A program made the position numbers and the translations under genes. Below are positions 1 through 11,160 of a DNA stretch of 64,000 nucleotides, in pieces (the first letter of the stretch is position 1; each line of letters begins with the position of its first letter). The DNA is from Notamacropus eugenii (lineage: Eukaryota; Chordata; Mammalia; Diprotodontia; Macropodidae). Where the stretch lies: assembly GCF_028372415.1 (NCBI RefSeq), contig NC_092877.1, forward strand, positions 252,355,510 through 252,419,509, in the 5' to 3' direction. The notes beneath the pieces are model-generated. The model was given only the letters and a program-made list of their open reading frames with translations, was not told where the DNA came from and did no database searches.

Positions 1-68
1 GAGAAAATTTGGAAATTAGCAACTTGTGGTAGTGAATGTTGAAAACTAAAAATTAATTAATTAATAAA
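1..68 (+). mobile_element. 3' tail of an L1/HAL1 LINE
   Basis: Seen: 'gagaaaatttgga' and 'tgaatgttgaaaactaaa' followed by an A/T tail. The same words in the same order end the complete half-L1 near 58,890-58,960. The rest of the element lies outside the window. Confidence 0.65.
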
Positions 69-799
69 AAACTTTAAAGAGTTCTCTATGCCACTAAAAT
101 AATAGATCTGACCCTCTTCCCCTTACCTTATCTTTCCCCATGAGATAGTTGAATAAAAATCGTAAATTATCATATGTAATGAACTGATCTAGGAGAAGTG
201 GTGGGAAATTATTGGGGTTGGGGGAGTGAAGTTCCACTGGATATAAAGAAATACTTACCAATTAGTGCTATCAAAAATGAAATAAGCTCCTTTGTGAGAT
301 AATGAGTTCTCCAACCCAAAAGTTTTAAAAACTGATGCTGGAAAGGCATATGTGAGGTTTGAGAGTCTAAGAAGGCCAGCAAAGGTGAACAGCTGTGTAA
401 TCAAGATATCAGAGCAATGTAGCATAGATGATCACAGGCATCACATATTCTTTAGGCCTATATAGGAAACGTTAATAAAATTCTCTCATTTGCCTAAAGG
501 TAGAAAGGAAAGGAATGTGACCTGTGAGTTAATATTTTAATAAAACATGTTTTCTTTGTGCAGAATTGTATTTTGTATTAGATAGAGGGAGAATAAAGGA
601 TAATTGAGAGTCAGTTAAGCTTGTGGGAGGAAGTTTGGTTAACTTAAGAGGTCCTTCCATTTGTAAGGGATTATGGGAAATGAGAATGAATTTATGAAAA
701 GGAGAGAAAGTGAGGAATTCACAGTAAGCTCTGGAAGGTAGATGTTATTATAATCCCTGTTTTTTCAGATAACAATAATTATAGTAGCAATAATGATAA
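69..799. other. No gene seen; AT-rich unassigned DNA
   Basis: About 730 bases without a recognisable repeat or usable reading frame. A short simple A/T stretch with 'ataat' words near 765-800 leads into the MIR that follows. Confidence 0.5.
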
Positions 800-955
800 C
801 ATTTTAGTATTTTTATAACACTAAATGATTCACAAAGCATTTTGCATGTGTTACCTTATTTGATTAGGTGAGTAAGTGAGGCTTAGAGAAGAACTTGTAT
901 AGGGTCACATAACTTATACATGTTTGAGACAGCATTAGATTCCAACTGTACTACC
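800..955 (-). repeat. MIR (CORE-SINE) copy
   Basis: Read on the plus strand it is the complement of MIR: 'cacaaagcattttgca', then 'gaggcttagagaag', then 'agggtcacataactt'. This is the order tail, CORE, head expected for a minus-strand copy. It is old and diverged. Confidence 0.6.
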
Positions 956-1084
956 CTATTCATAATGTGACTGCATATGAAAACAACATAACATTGTCAA
1001 AAGACATCAATTGTCCTAAATTATAGAAAACATCAGTTTTTCCTCCATTTCTGAATACTGGCCATATATGTTTAATAATAAAGA

Positions 1085-1215
1085 GAATTTTGGATTTAAT
1101 ATCAGGAAGACCTGAGTTGGAAGCCAGCCTGGAGACACGCCAAAGTTTTTGATGTTGGGCAAGTCATTTAACTCCTTTTAGGCTCAGCTTCATCAACTGT
1201 AAAATGGTGACGACA
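1085..1215 (+). repeat. MIR-family CORE-SINE copy
   Basis: Seen in order: 'aggaagacctgagtt' (post-head), 'gttgggcaagtcattta' (CORE) and 'catcaactgtaaaatgg'. These are the MIR core words in sense orientation. It abuts an antisense L2 end. Confidence 0.7.
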
Positions 1216-1480
1216 ATACCACCTTATTTAATCAGTAAGTCAATAAATATTTATTATGTGCCTCCTATGTGCCAGACACATTGCTAAGTGACAGGGATAC
1301 AAATACAGTATAAGAGAGACAGTTCTTGTCCTCTAGGAGCATACAACGAAATGAAGGAAGATAACACACAAAAGAAGACTGAGGGTGGTGGTACCTGAGG
1401 GAGGAGGAATGGTAGAGAAGTCCCAAAGTAATATAGCTTGGTGTAAAAGAAGATACATCCCCTGAGGCCCCTCCTTATAT
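1216..1480 (-). repeat. L2 LINE 3' end
   Basis: Complement of the L2 3' end: 'caataaatatttatta', 'ctatgtgccagacac', 'gctaagtgacagggatac', then a cognate of the 'cttgtcctctaggagc' block. The family is an ancient CR1-superfamily LINE. Only the last few hundred bases are present. Confidence 0.7.
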
Positions 1481-1664
1481 GGAGGTTTTGGAAGTTATGT
1501 CTTTAACCTTAAGAGAGGTAGAGAGTAGTGAGGAGGAAGGAGTACCAAGGCTGAATACATCTTGCAGGATAATGAGATTTTCTCAATGATGAGCTTCTTA
1601 GGGCATGGTTGAGAATTCTGATAAAACCCAAAATGATGTAGTCAGTCGGGAAATGAGAGTTTTT

Positions 1665-1745
1665 GTGATATCAGATTAGATAATAAATGTAAAGCTTTTC
1701 AAATCTGAAAGCACTAAACAAATGTTATCATCATCATCACTGTCC
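1665..1745 (+). repeat. MIR 3' tail fragment
   Basis: 'ataataaatgtaaagctttt' followed by 'aaagcactaaacaaatgtt' and 'atcatcatcat' matches the 3' tail of MIR (dispersed A/T words ending in a TTA-like repeat). The head and CORE are missing. Confidence 0.5.
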
Positions 1746-1949
1746 TTGCTATTCATATCCTGGCTACGGTTGTTCCCTAAGTTCATGCCCCTTTCTACAC
1801 ATATCCCAGTCATCATATTCCCTCCAGTTCCTAATGAGGTTATGTATATTTTGGGGAGAGGATATTCCAGTTTTGTAAGAACGGTGCTTCATTATTGCTA
1901 TTCTCACTACGCCAGGTAATTTTTTTTTTTTTTTGCTTTGAACCAATTG

Positions 1950-3345
1950 TGTTCTCTGCCTGAATATACCCTGTCATTCCTTCAAGGCATCACTCTATAA
2001 CTCTCCTCCCTTCTTCAGCCAAACTACTAGAAAATCCTCTCACACAATCCCCAATTCTTTGCAGTATGCCTTCTGAATTCCATACTAATTGACATTCAAG
2101 TAACCAGTTATCTCAAAATTGCCGAATCTGAAGGCATTCTCTCAATCCCCATCCTTCTTGACCTTTGATGCATGTTTTTACTGACTACTCTTCTCTGAGT
2201 TTTTCTGACTGAACTTTTTGTTAGTTCTACCACATGTCTAGTGGGTCATTCCTAGTTTCCTTATCATACCCCAAACAATGGGTTTGCTCAAATGCTCTCT
2301 CAAGACCTCTTTTTTTCTCTCTCTTCACTTTTTTCTCAGTGACCGACCACCTGAGTTCTTATGAATTGAATTATTTTTTTCTGTAGATGACTCACAGATC
2401 TATATCTTTAATCCTGTTATCTTTTCCTCAGTTAAAATCCACAATATAAACTGTTTAATGGACATATCATAATTAGATGATCTTTCAAATTCAGTATTTC
2501 CAAAATTAAAGTCATAATCATAGCCCTCTTTGTGATTGATCCATTTCTATCAAGAGGACAGTCTTGTAAGTTTGTGAATTCAGAACTATCTATGCCTTGC
2601 TCCACGTCTAATCAATAGGCAAATTTTGTTTTTACTTCTATAATATCTCTTGCATGTGACTTCTCTATTTTTATAACCACCACTTTAATTTTGCCCCTTA
2701 TTGCTTCTCACTTGAACTATTGTGATATTCAAGTTTTCCCACCTCAAATCTCTCCCAGCTCTAATCTACTAAGTACCAAAGTGATTTTCTTAAAGTGCAG
2801 TTGAGATCATGTCACTCCATTACTCAACAAATTGCAGTAGGAAACTCTTACCTCAAGAATAAAATGGTAAACTCTTCCATTTGACTTTTAAAGCTGTTCA
2901 CAATCTGATCCTAATGTATTTTTCTGATCTCATATTTTAACTCCCTGTGCTATGTGTTCAAGTTCAACTGGTCTTCTTTCTGCTCCTCATACATAATATT
3001 CCATTTCTGGTCTTTCTGCTTTTTCAATGACCACCACTTCCCCAAAGTTGGAATGCACTTACTTTTCTACCTCCTGGAATTTCTCACTTAAAAATTCTGA
3101 TCAAGAGTTGTCTTATAAAAGAAGCCTTTCCTCACCTCCCCAACTACTAGTACTCTTTCTCCTTTGTTATTTAAAATTTAATGACTTTGCATTAACTTTA
3201 CATTTATTTTCTACATGCTCCTAAGTATACAAGCTATCTCTCTTTAGAAAATATAAGGTCCATAACAATGGGGATCATTTCTTTTTTTTTTTCTTTCTTA
3301 TCTCTAGTGTTTAGCGTACTAAAAGTATTTGTTGATTGAAAAAAA
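1950..3345 (+). mobile_element. Long L2 LINE fragment (RT domain to 3' end)
   Basis: A nearly continuous L2 copy of about 1.4 kb. Landmarks in order: 'ttcagccaaactactaga' near 2,017; 'tccccatccttcttgacctt' near 2,146 (start of the reverse transcriptase palm region in L2 ORF2); 'tgattttcttaaagtgcag' near 2,782; 'agcctttcctcacctcccc' near 3,124; and a 3' end near 3,300 with 'ctagtgtttagcgtac' and 'tatttgttgattg'. All frames are interrupted many times, so it is long dead. L2 clade non-LTR retrotransposons encode an endonuclease and a reverse transcriptase; the endonuclease part is missing here. Confidence 0.75.
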
Positions 3346-3469
3346 GTGAAAACATTGATGGAACTCGTCAGCCCTTGTTTTGAACAGTAAATATAGTTTA
3401 TCAAATCCATTTTCTTGCCCCAAGATGTCAACAAGTTAGAAGTCACTAATTCCTTCAAATCAGTTTCAG

Positions 3470-3670
3470 TTCATATAGCTCCTGTTATGTTCCAGGCAAT
3501 CTGCTAAACATGCCTCATGATGACACTAGGAGGCAGGTGCAATTATCCCCACTTTATAATTGAGGAAACTGAAGCAGAGTCACATAGCTAGTTAAGGGTC
3601 AGAAGTCTTATTTAACTCAGGTCTTTCTTACTTTGTGCCCAGTGCTCTATCCACTGTGCCACCTAACTTT
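3470..3670 (-). repeat. MIR/Mar-type SINE with tRNA-derived head
   Basis: The complement of a CORE-SINE is clear: 'ccccactttataattgagga', 'aactgaagcagag', 'cacatagctagtt'. It ends in 'ctctatccactgtgccacc', the antisense tRNA-like head seen in marsupial CORE-SINEs. It is almost full length. Confidence 0.75.
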
Positions 3671-3774
3671 CTGTTTTGAGCAGATGTAAACCAACAAAAT
3701 CACTCTAACTCATGTGTCCTTTTGCAGGGATCTAACTGTGAACTGAGTTATATAGCTAGGTATGATATCAGTTA

Positions 3775-3930
3775 GAAATCAATCATTCAAAAATCATTTA
3801 TGTGCAACCTGCTATGTATAAGGAGCTTTGCTAAGTATTGGGCACATAGAAATGAAACAGCTTATGATCTCATACTTACTGTCAAGGAAGACAATATAAA
3901 TAAATTATGAGGTGAGAAATACCAGTCTCT
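3775..3930 (-). repeat. L2 LINE 3' end
   Basis: 'aatcattcaaaaatcattta', 'ctgctatgtataaggagc' and 'tttgctaagtattgggcac' follow the antisense order of the L2 3' end. It is strongly diverged. Confidence 0.5.
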
Positions 3931-4129
3931 TATCTTAATGGCATGATCTGTGAAAGGGAAAAGCTGAGAGAATAGTGTCATAGTGGGGCTGACAGGTGAG
4001 TCCCAGAAATGAGAGCTCTTTCACTTGTACAGACATCATCCTGTCAGAGGGAAAGAAATTGGATTATATGAGTTATATGTCCATCTCTTTAAGATCCAAT
4101 GACTTGTTAAAACTTCAAGAAATTTTATT

Positions 4130-4340
4130 AATTTGGGGTACTAGAATCATTGACTTAGAGATGAAAAGGGACTTCAGAGACTATCCTTTAAAATCCCTCA
4201 TTTTATGGACGGGGAAAATGAGAGTTTATATGGCTTGCTCAAGTATACATACAGCTACTGAGCACCATTATCCACTGGGACTGCAATATATAGTTCTGAC
4301 CCCGGAATCCTGCATCTTTTACACAGTACCATCCTAACAA
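4130..4340 (-). repeat. MIR copy
   Basis: 'cattgacttagagatgaaaa', 'ggacttcagagactatcc' and 'ctcattttatggacgggga' follow the antisense MIR tail and CORE order. The head side is worn ('cagtaccatcc'). Confidence 0.55.
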
Positions 4341-5314
4341 TTCAAAGTACTTTGCCCTGCTACAATAAATATATCTAAATGTACATTTAACATTTTCATC
4401 CTTCACATTTAATTAGTTTTATGCTTCTAAATATTGGAAAATAAGTTTTTTTTAAAACGTCGAGCTCAAATTTTCCCTCCATAGTACTATTCACCATATT
4501 TTGCTTCGCAGTCCCCTCTTTTATTGATGTTCAAAATAATGAACTTCAGTCTAATTTACACACACATAATTATAAAAACTGAATTAGTGAAGCACAAATT
4601 AAATGGAATATTACTATAGTATATGTGTGTGAGCACACATTTTTAATGCTATAGATTATGTTATAACTGTAGGCATATGATTATATATTATTCACGTTAA
4701 GTATATCACTATTGCTAAATAACTCAGAAATACTTTTGAAAGTACATTAACTCTTTCAAGTCACCAGGGCACCATTTTGAATACTGCAGCTATTATATAC
4801 TAAATGGCATTATGAACAAAAAGGGAAATAGTGAGCCATTTGTTGTTTCCATAGCAGTGTTATAGAAAAAATTCTGACGTGTTAATGTGAAGTAGAGGAG
4901 AGGTTTAAATTAAAAAAAAAATCTGCTTTCCTAAATCCCTATCCCAAAAATGTGTGCATATTTTAAAAATGACTTTCTAAACATGGGAATTGAACCTAGT
5001 GACAATATAGTTGATGTGATTTGTCACACATACAGAAACGATGCAGAGACTAAAAACAGCTTAACATACGGAGTTGCTCCAGACTGGTGGGTGGTCAGCA
5101 AAGTTGGAATGTTTTTAGTAGCAGATGGAGTTTCTGGAGTTTTGAAAAAGGCTAGGGAAACGGTTTGGCTTCTCATTTCACCTGCCCACCCACCTAAAAG
5201 ATGCCAAATGACATGCCTAAAGTGATATAGTAATTATGCTAAATTGAAGTAATAGTCAGTGACACTAGAAAGTCATGTACCCCCCAATTTTTAGGCTTTT
5301 AAAATTTTCCTGTC
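4341..5314. other. No gene seen; AT-rich unassigned DNA
   Basis: About 970 bases, very AT-rich. A 91-codon frame at 4950-5225 shows no recognisable domain and looks like chance. No repeat family is recognised. Confidence 0.5.
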
Positions 5315-5490
5315 AGAGGAAGGGTAGTATAATAGAAGAAAAATGAGCTCGAGTGCCTGGATTAGAATTACGTTGCCAGCTTTGCTAGCAACTTGCTTTG
5401 TTACTTGGGCATTTCTGGACCTCCGTTTTCTCATCTGTAAAAGAAAAGGATTGAAGGAGATGATATCTTTCAGCTCTTTAATCAGAAACA
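5315..5490 (+). repeat. MIR copy
   Basis: In order: 'ggaagggtagtataatagaa' (head), 'gttacttgggcatttctgga' (CORE), 'ttttctcatctgtaaaag' and 'gatgatatctttcagctct' (3' part). This is the usual marsupial MIR layout in sense. Confidence 0.75.
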
Positions 5491-5905
5491 TTTATATGTT
5501 GCCTCCTCTAAAGGATGCATTTCTCCAATGTGTCTTTTTAGAAAATAAAAAAAATATATAGTTTCTACTTATTGGCTATTTGGGGAATGTTTTCATTTAT
5601 TTGATCAATATGATCTCAGTAAGATTTTCATATGCTGCTCTGAAGTGGTTTGCATCCAAAAAAAAATAATGATCAGGTCAATTACCAAAAAAATAAAAAA
5701 AACAAATAAGAAAACAACTAAATAATTCTATCCAGCTTACTGTATATAACTTTTATTCTTTGGACAAGAATTGTGATTTTCTTTTTCAAGCAAAATTTGA
5801 GTGAGCATATTCCCTCTGTTCATGCAGATCAGAATTTGCTCTAATACAAATAGTCTTAGATAGTTACTGGTATGAATTTAAAGCAACAAACATTGCATCC
5901 AAACC

Positions 5906-5910
5906 TACAC

Positions 5911-5951
<41 letters not shown>
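5906..5951. repeat. (CA)n microsatellite
   Basis: A CA dinucleotide run of about 46 bases with two CG-containing interruptions. Confidence 0.95.
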
Positions 5952-6169
5952 AAAGCAATCTCAAAATTTTTAACTTGTGTCTTGTGTTCTAAGTGTACCT
6001 GTTCCAAGATATAGTAACATGAATTATTTCCAATTCCACTTCCATATGAATGGTATTGAATAATTACTTCAAAACAAAATATAATCAGAGCCTCATTGAG
6101 TCAGCAAATTCAATAAAAATTCCAAGTTTAATAAATATTACAATGTTCAATTCTTCTGAGACGTGGATT

Positions 6170-6260
6170 GTTTTGGTTTTTTCTTTGTGTCCTTAGCATG
6201 TGCTAGAGTACCTGGCATTTAGTACATGCTTCATAAAACTGTTTTGATGAATAGATAAAT
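6170..6260 (+). repeat. L2 LINE extreme 3' end
   Basis: 'tgtccttagcatgtgctag', 'agtacctggcatttagtaca' and 'gttttgatgaatagat' match the terminal bases of L2 in sense. Confidence 0.55.
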
Positions 6261-6273
6261 ATGCAACTACTTT

Positions 6274-6345
6274 TATATATGTGTGTATACATACACACAT
6301 ATATGCATGTATGTATGTATGTACATATGAATGTACATTATATAC
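6274..6345. repeat. TA/TG/CA simple repeat
   Basis: Alternating purine-pyrimidine words with 'atgtatgtatgtatgtac' in the middle. Confidence 0.85.
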
Positions 6346-7365
6346 AGAACGCATTTTTTTTTAATCATCTTTAGCTCTGTTTTAAGCAAGCCATTTTCTC
6401 CATTGTCAGAGTTTCTAACCACTTTTGTTAATGCTATGTTTGCATAATGGTGCAGTTCTGTGCATGTAAGACCATTCTTTGGAATCTATGTCCTCTCTCA
6501 AATCTAAGAATATTTATTTTATCAGTCTCTGAGGTCTGAGATTAGGTCATGAAAAAAACTAATTCTTTTATTTGCATTATCCATTCAAACTATTCCTGAC
6601 TGGACCATGTTCTTGACATAGAACTAGAAACTGTTGAGAATTATATGAGTGGGAAAAGTAGACATGTAATTTATACATGTTCATTTATAACCAGAGAAGT
6701 CATTTACTTAAATCAATGAGGACACCTATAATAAGGAGAATCAGTCAGGCTGCAAATTTCTTTTTATCTTTTTAAAATTTTGTTTACGGACCATTTTTTA
6801 TTTCACAATTAATTTAATTTCTTTACTTCTCCATATGGCTTTTCTCACATAGGCTGAGGTATATGAAGTACTTAAAGGTAAGTAGGGGATGTCAGAAAGA
6901 CCCAGAGCGAAATGATTATTAGTCTTTTCTAATGACTATCTATGTAAATGTTAACACCTGGTGCCTTCTAATTATTTGACTGAACAGAAAGATATTCTTC
7001 CAATGTCTACACAAGTTGTTACAGAAAAAGAGGATGGCTTGCTATCATTAAAGGATCAAGATCTTCATGTAGGTTTCATGAGTCAAGCCATTAACTGAGG
7101 ATAGAGTTCTTTAATTCTTCTATAAATGTGGCAACTTATGTTCATTTTCTTTCAGTTTAGTCTAAATTGGATCATTTAAAACATGCATGAAAATTGAGTC
7201 ATTTGCAAATATCATACTTTTTATACTACCTAACAATATAGTAGGCACTTCCTAAGTCCTCTTGGATGAAGAGTTTGAAATAAAATGTTACAGAAAAACT
7301 GTAAGAATTGGAAGGAGGAAGTATTTGATATTTTTTTTGATACAAGTATTTATGACAGGGTAAAA
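6346..7365. other. No gene seen; unassigned AT-rich DNA
   Basis: About 1 kb with no open frame above 60 codons and no repeat family I can name. Confidence 0.5.
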
Positions 7366-7369
7366 TATA

Positions 7370-7675
7370 GTCAGTGAAGCTAGGTGGTGCAGTATATAGA
7401 GTACCAGATCTAAAGTCAAGAAGACCAAATCTGACTTCAGATGCTCACTAGTTATGTTACTTTGGGCATGTCATTTAACCCTGTTTACCTCAGTTTCCTC
7501 ATCTATATAATGAGCTGGAGAAGAAAATGGCAAACTATTTCATTATCTTTGCCAAGAAAACCCCAAATGGAGTCACAAAGAGTTGGACACAACTAAAATG
7601 ATTAAACTGCAAATGGAGTCACAAAGAGTTGGACACAACTAAAATGACTAAACTGCAACAACAACAACAAATTGT
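7370..7675 (+). repeat. Mar1 marsupial CORE-SINE with BovB/RTE tail
   Basis: Full-length SINE. The tRNA-like head begins 'aagctaggtggtgcagtata'. Then come CORE words 'gggcatgtcatttaaccc' and 'cagtttcctcatctatata'. The tail contains 'ggcaaactatttcattatct', 'gccaagaaaaccccaaatgg' and 'gtcacaaagagttggacac', and ends in (CAA)n at 7656-7670. The tail is homologous to BovB/RTE 3' ends, which explains mobilisation by RTE machinery. Mar1 is restricted to marsupials, so this copy is the best clue to the organism. Its tail carries a 46-bp tandem duplication. Confidence 0.9.
7564..7655 (+). repeat. 46-bp tandem duplication in the Mar1 tail
   Basis: Two adjacent 46-base units (7564-7609 and 7610-7655), each beginning 'caaatggagtcacaaagagt', differ at one base. 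The unit is the BovB-like tail just before the (CAA)n end. Confidence 0.95.
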
Positions 7676-7739
7676 AGTCAGCTATTTGATGAAACCGTAG
7701 TTAGGTATTTTCATTCACCTAGTAGCAGATACCAGAATT

Positions 7740-8010
7740 GAAATTGTACAAGAAATCATAAAACCATAGAATTTGAGAATAGGAAGAAATGTCAGAAGTG
7801 ATCAAGTTCAGCCCCTTCTACAATATCCTGAACAAATGGTCTCCCAGCCTCTGAACACTTCTAGTGATGGTGTGTTTATGACTTCATTAATATCCCATTG
7901 CAACTCTGAACAACTTTGACAGTTACATTTTTCTTCATACTAAGCAAATGTCATTCATTCTGCACAAAACCACCTGTAACATCTTTATACACTTGAACCT
8001 ATATAAAAGA
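7740..8010 (-). mobile_element. CR1/L3-like LINE 3' fragment
   Basis: 'catagaatttgagaatagga', 'ggtctcccagcctctgaac' and 'acttctagtgatggtgtg' follow, in antisense, the 3' region of L3/CR1 elements. The same segment occurs at 55,770-56,020. Confidence 0.55.
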
Positions 8011-9095
8011 GAAGAAACTTTTAAAAAAATAAATATAAGGCCTAAGAAAAAGAAAGCATGTGGGTTTAGATGTTTCTCAGGAAAGAAGTGTTAGTAGTTA
8101 GCAGTCGTTAGTAATTAGTGGCAAAAACTCAAGTTGGGAAAATAATATCAAAGGTGCTATGAATTAGTTATAATGGACAGAACTAAGTAATGAAGTCATT
8201 ATCAATGTATAGAAAATTTAATCACTTGTTAAAGAAGGACCAATGAGAAAGAAGACTTTGCCAGTAATATTTGGGCATAGTAACTGCACAGATGCTAAAA
8301 CAGAGTTTGGTAACTGTATGGTCAAAACTTTTGACTCCTATTTTGTTCAACAGTGGCTAGCAGTGGGATAATCCTGCTTCACCTGCTGAGATGAGGTTCC
8401 ATCATATTTAGGGCAATGGCAGAAGTTTTTTTTATCATATTCCTGATGACCCCCATTCTTAGAGGGACTGATGTCTCACAAAGGAGATTATGGAATTCCA
8501 AAGGGAGATAAGAAAAGTTTTGTGCAAGCATAAAGATCCTGAAAATACTTGCCCATGCAAGACTTCTATCTCTTGCCTTAGAAGATTTCCTACTGTGAAT
8601 TCCAGGGGGTAGAAGAAAGAAGGAAAGAGGTAGTTCAGGTCCTGTGTCAACGATGACTAGTACAAAAAAATAATTAGGCATTTCTCTCATACTGATCTTT
8701 CCAGAAGTGGCTGCTTATGGCTTATTGATCAAAGTCTCTATGATCCATGAATGGGATAGTTGGAGAGCTAAGACCTGTTGCAGAAGTATTAGTTATCTGC
8801 TTTGACTATGGGGAATAAGCACTGCCAAGGTGTGGATTATCGAGCAGAGACAGATTGCAGGGAGCCTGTGCTAGGATTTTGAGAGAATCATATATGCTGG
8901 TAAGGTAAAGGCGAGTGGGAGAGGGCAATATTTCTTCTGTCCTCCTAAGTTTCCTTGCCCCTGTTGATTGAGGTCCCTATCCCTGGAAAGGTATATAGGA
9001 CATGTAACTACTTCTCTTAATCCTTTTATCATTAGAGGAAACAGAAAGAGGTTTCACATTTCCAGAAAGTGATGACAATGAACTATATCCATTCT
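8011..9095. other. Unassigned moderate-GC segment
   Basis: About 1.1 kb. 8,240-9,000 is richer in GC than its surroundings and holds overlapping minus-strand frames of up to 103 codons (8379-8690). They have no recognisable domain. An unrecognised LTR or other repeat is possible. I see no coding signal. Confidence 0.4.
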
Positions 9096-9099
9096 CTAT

Positions 9100-9530
9100 A
9101 TCCTATTCTTTCCTTTCCATCCTCCTCATTTCTACCCTATTCATGTCCTACTCCAACTCTGTTATTTCCTTTCATTGTGTTCTCTGAAACTCTGGTTCCT
9201 TAATGAACAAAATTCTTTGTTTTTTTTTCCTCCCACACTCCTTCGATTTTTATTTTCCTCACTGAGACACAGCTTTCCCCAGATGACACTGTGCCCATGG
9301 CCAGCCTGTCTAGCATTACCTGTGCTTTTACTCAAGCCTTCAATAAATTGTTCCCCATAGTCACTTCCAAAGTTTTACTTTGTCACCATTATTCAGGAAC
9401 CTCTCCTTTGAAATTCACCCTAGTAAGTTTTTTATTTTCCATTCTGTAATTCATGGTGGTAATTTTCTACTGGTCTTCCAGAGATCATTTTCCATTTCTA
9501 AACACTTCCTCTCAATTCCACTTCCTTCTC
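9100..9530 (+). mobile_element. L2 LINE fragment, endonuclease part
   Basis: 'tgttctctgaaactctggtt' and 'cttaatgaacaaaattc' correspond to the 'SETWL' region of an L2-type apurinic-like endonuclease; further pyrimidine-rich blocks follow in L2 order. It is decayed, with no open frame over 61 codons. It was placed by word order, so the boundaries are approximate. Confidence 0.5.
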
Positions 9531-9729
9531 CAAAGACATATAAGACAACTTAGAAACAAACAACAAAAACAGTAAAAAATGTTTCCAAAGGAGTGAAAAC
9601 TACAACATCTTCAATGTATAAAATATTCCCTAAAAAAAAAACAAAACAATAATTACATGGGGATTGGGGAGAGCAGAGTCAAGTTGGTGGAGAAAAGTCA
9701 GCAACTTGCTATAAAACCACAACTATCAT

Positions 9730-10440
9730 TTTACCATAAACAAAACTATAAAACCCCTTGACCTGGCAATAACACAACAAGGTCTATATCTCAAAAGAGA
9801 TTATCAAAGGAAAAGGACCTATATGTACAAAAATATTTAAAACAACTCTTTTCTGGTGACAAAAAGCTGGAAATTGAGGGGTTGTGCATCAGTTGGGGAA
9901 TATATGAACAAACCATGGTGTGTGATGATATTGAAATACTATTGTGTTACTAATGATGAGCAGGATGCTATCAGAAAAATCGGGAAAGATTTACATGAGC
10001 TGATGCAAAGTGAAATGTACTGTGTACAAAGTAACAGTGATATCTTAAGGTGATCAGCTGTGAACGACTTAGCTATTCTCAGCAATATAGTGACCCAAGA
10101 CAGCTCTGAAGGACTTCTGAGGGACAAAAAAGTATCTATCCCCAGAGAAAGAATTGACCATATCTGAATACAGATTGAAGTATACTATTTTTTTTTTTTT
10201 TACTTTTTTTCTTGAGACTTCTTCTTTTTTTGGTATATGTTTTCATTCACAACATGACTAATATGGAAATGTTTTGCGTGACTACATATATAGAAACTAT
10301 ATTGAATTGATTGCCTTCTCATTGGAGGTGGGAGGAGAAAGAATGAGAAAGGGAGAGTGTGGAATTGAAAGTTTTAAAAATGCATGTTAACAATTATTTT
10401 TGCATATAACTGGGGGAAATAAAATAATAAATCCCCCCAA
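9730..10440 (+). mobile_element. L1 LINE: ORF2 C-terminus and 3' UTR
   Basis: The first part encodes the far C-terminus of L1 ORF2. A frame at 9856-10053 includes 'NDEQDAIRKIGKDLHELMQS', matching marsupial L1 ORF2 ends and positionally the 'MEYYAAIKNDEF' region of human L1. The 3' UTR follows: 'gacttagctattctcagcaa', 'gaaagaattgaccatatctg', T-rich 10,188-10,232, 'caacatgactaatatggaaa', 'gaattgattgccttctcat', and an A-rich end near 10,425. It is 5'-truncated, as is usual for L1. Confidence 0.85.
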
Positions 10441-11160
10441 ATTATGGAAAAAATAATCACAAATAAGGACATCTTGTTTTTTACCTTGTTGCAGTAACTT
10501 TCTCCCAGAACATCCATACTCTGGACTTTGGAGAACTCTAGAGAATCTTGCAATAAAATTAGAGACATAATTTTACTAGTCAAATACAACAAAAATCTGT
10601 ACATAATCGGAAAATGCGATTGAAAAATGAAGATGATGATTTATTTAAGCAGGGTTCCAACATCATATATTTTCCATTTTGGTCTATGTATCTTTGTGAT
10701 TTATCTTTTTCAGCTATGACAGCCATTAAGACTAACATATCCAAATATATTACATTTAGAACCAGACATTTGAATCAATGTATCATAAAATGCAGAAAAC
10801 CAATATTTTCAAAGGTAATCAAGCGTATTCATTTGTAGTGTTTTTACTAAAAATCTTATGTATGTGTACCTATAATGATATTTTGATGGTACAAAAATTA
10901 CATTAATTATATTAATAAAATAAAATATCATCTATTTCATTTTAATGACAGTTCAACATTTCTATAAATTTGTTTCATAATTTATGTATCTACAAGTTTA
11001 TGTTTCACAGTATCACAATGTATGTGATAATGTGTATTAATATGGTAAAATGGATATATAATTTCTGGAGAAATTATTTATGTGACTGTTACTAATTTTT
11101 TTTTTCCTGATAGGGTTCATGATTTAATATGTTTGGCAGTCAGTAGTCTAAAGAACTCAT
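10441..11160. other. No gene seen; AT-rich unassigned DNA
   Basis: About 720 bases of very AT-rich sequence. Frames here are short and without domains. Confidence 0.5.

Noticed and set aside
4950-5225. 91-codon frame as a small gene or exon
   Set aside because: No domain, no convincing splice context and typical of chance frames in this window.
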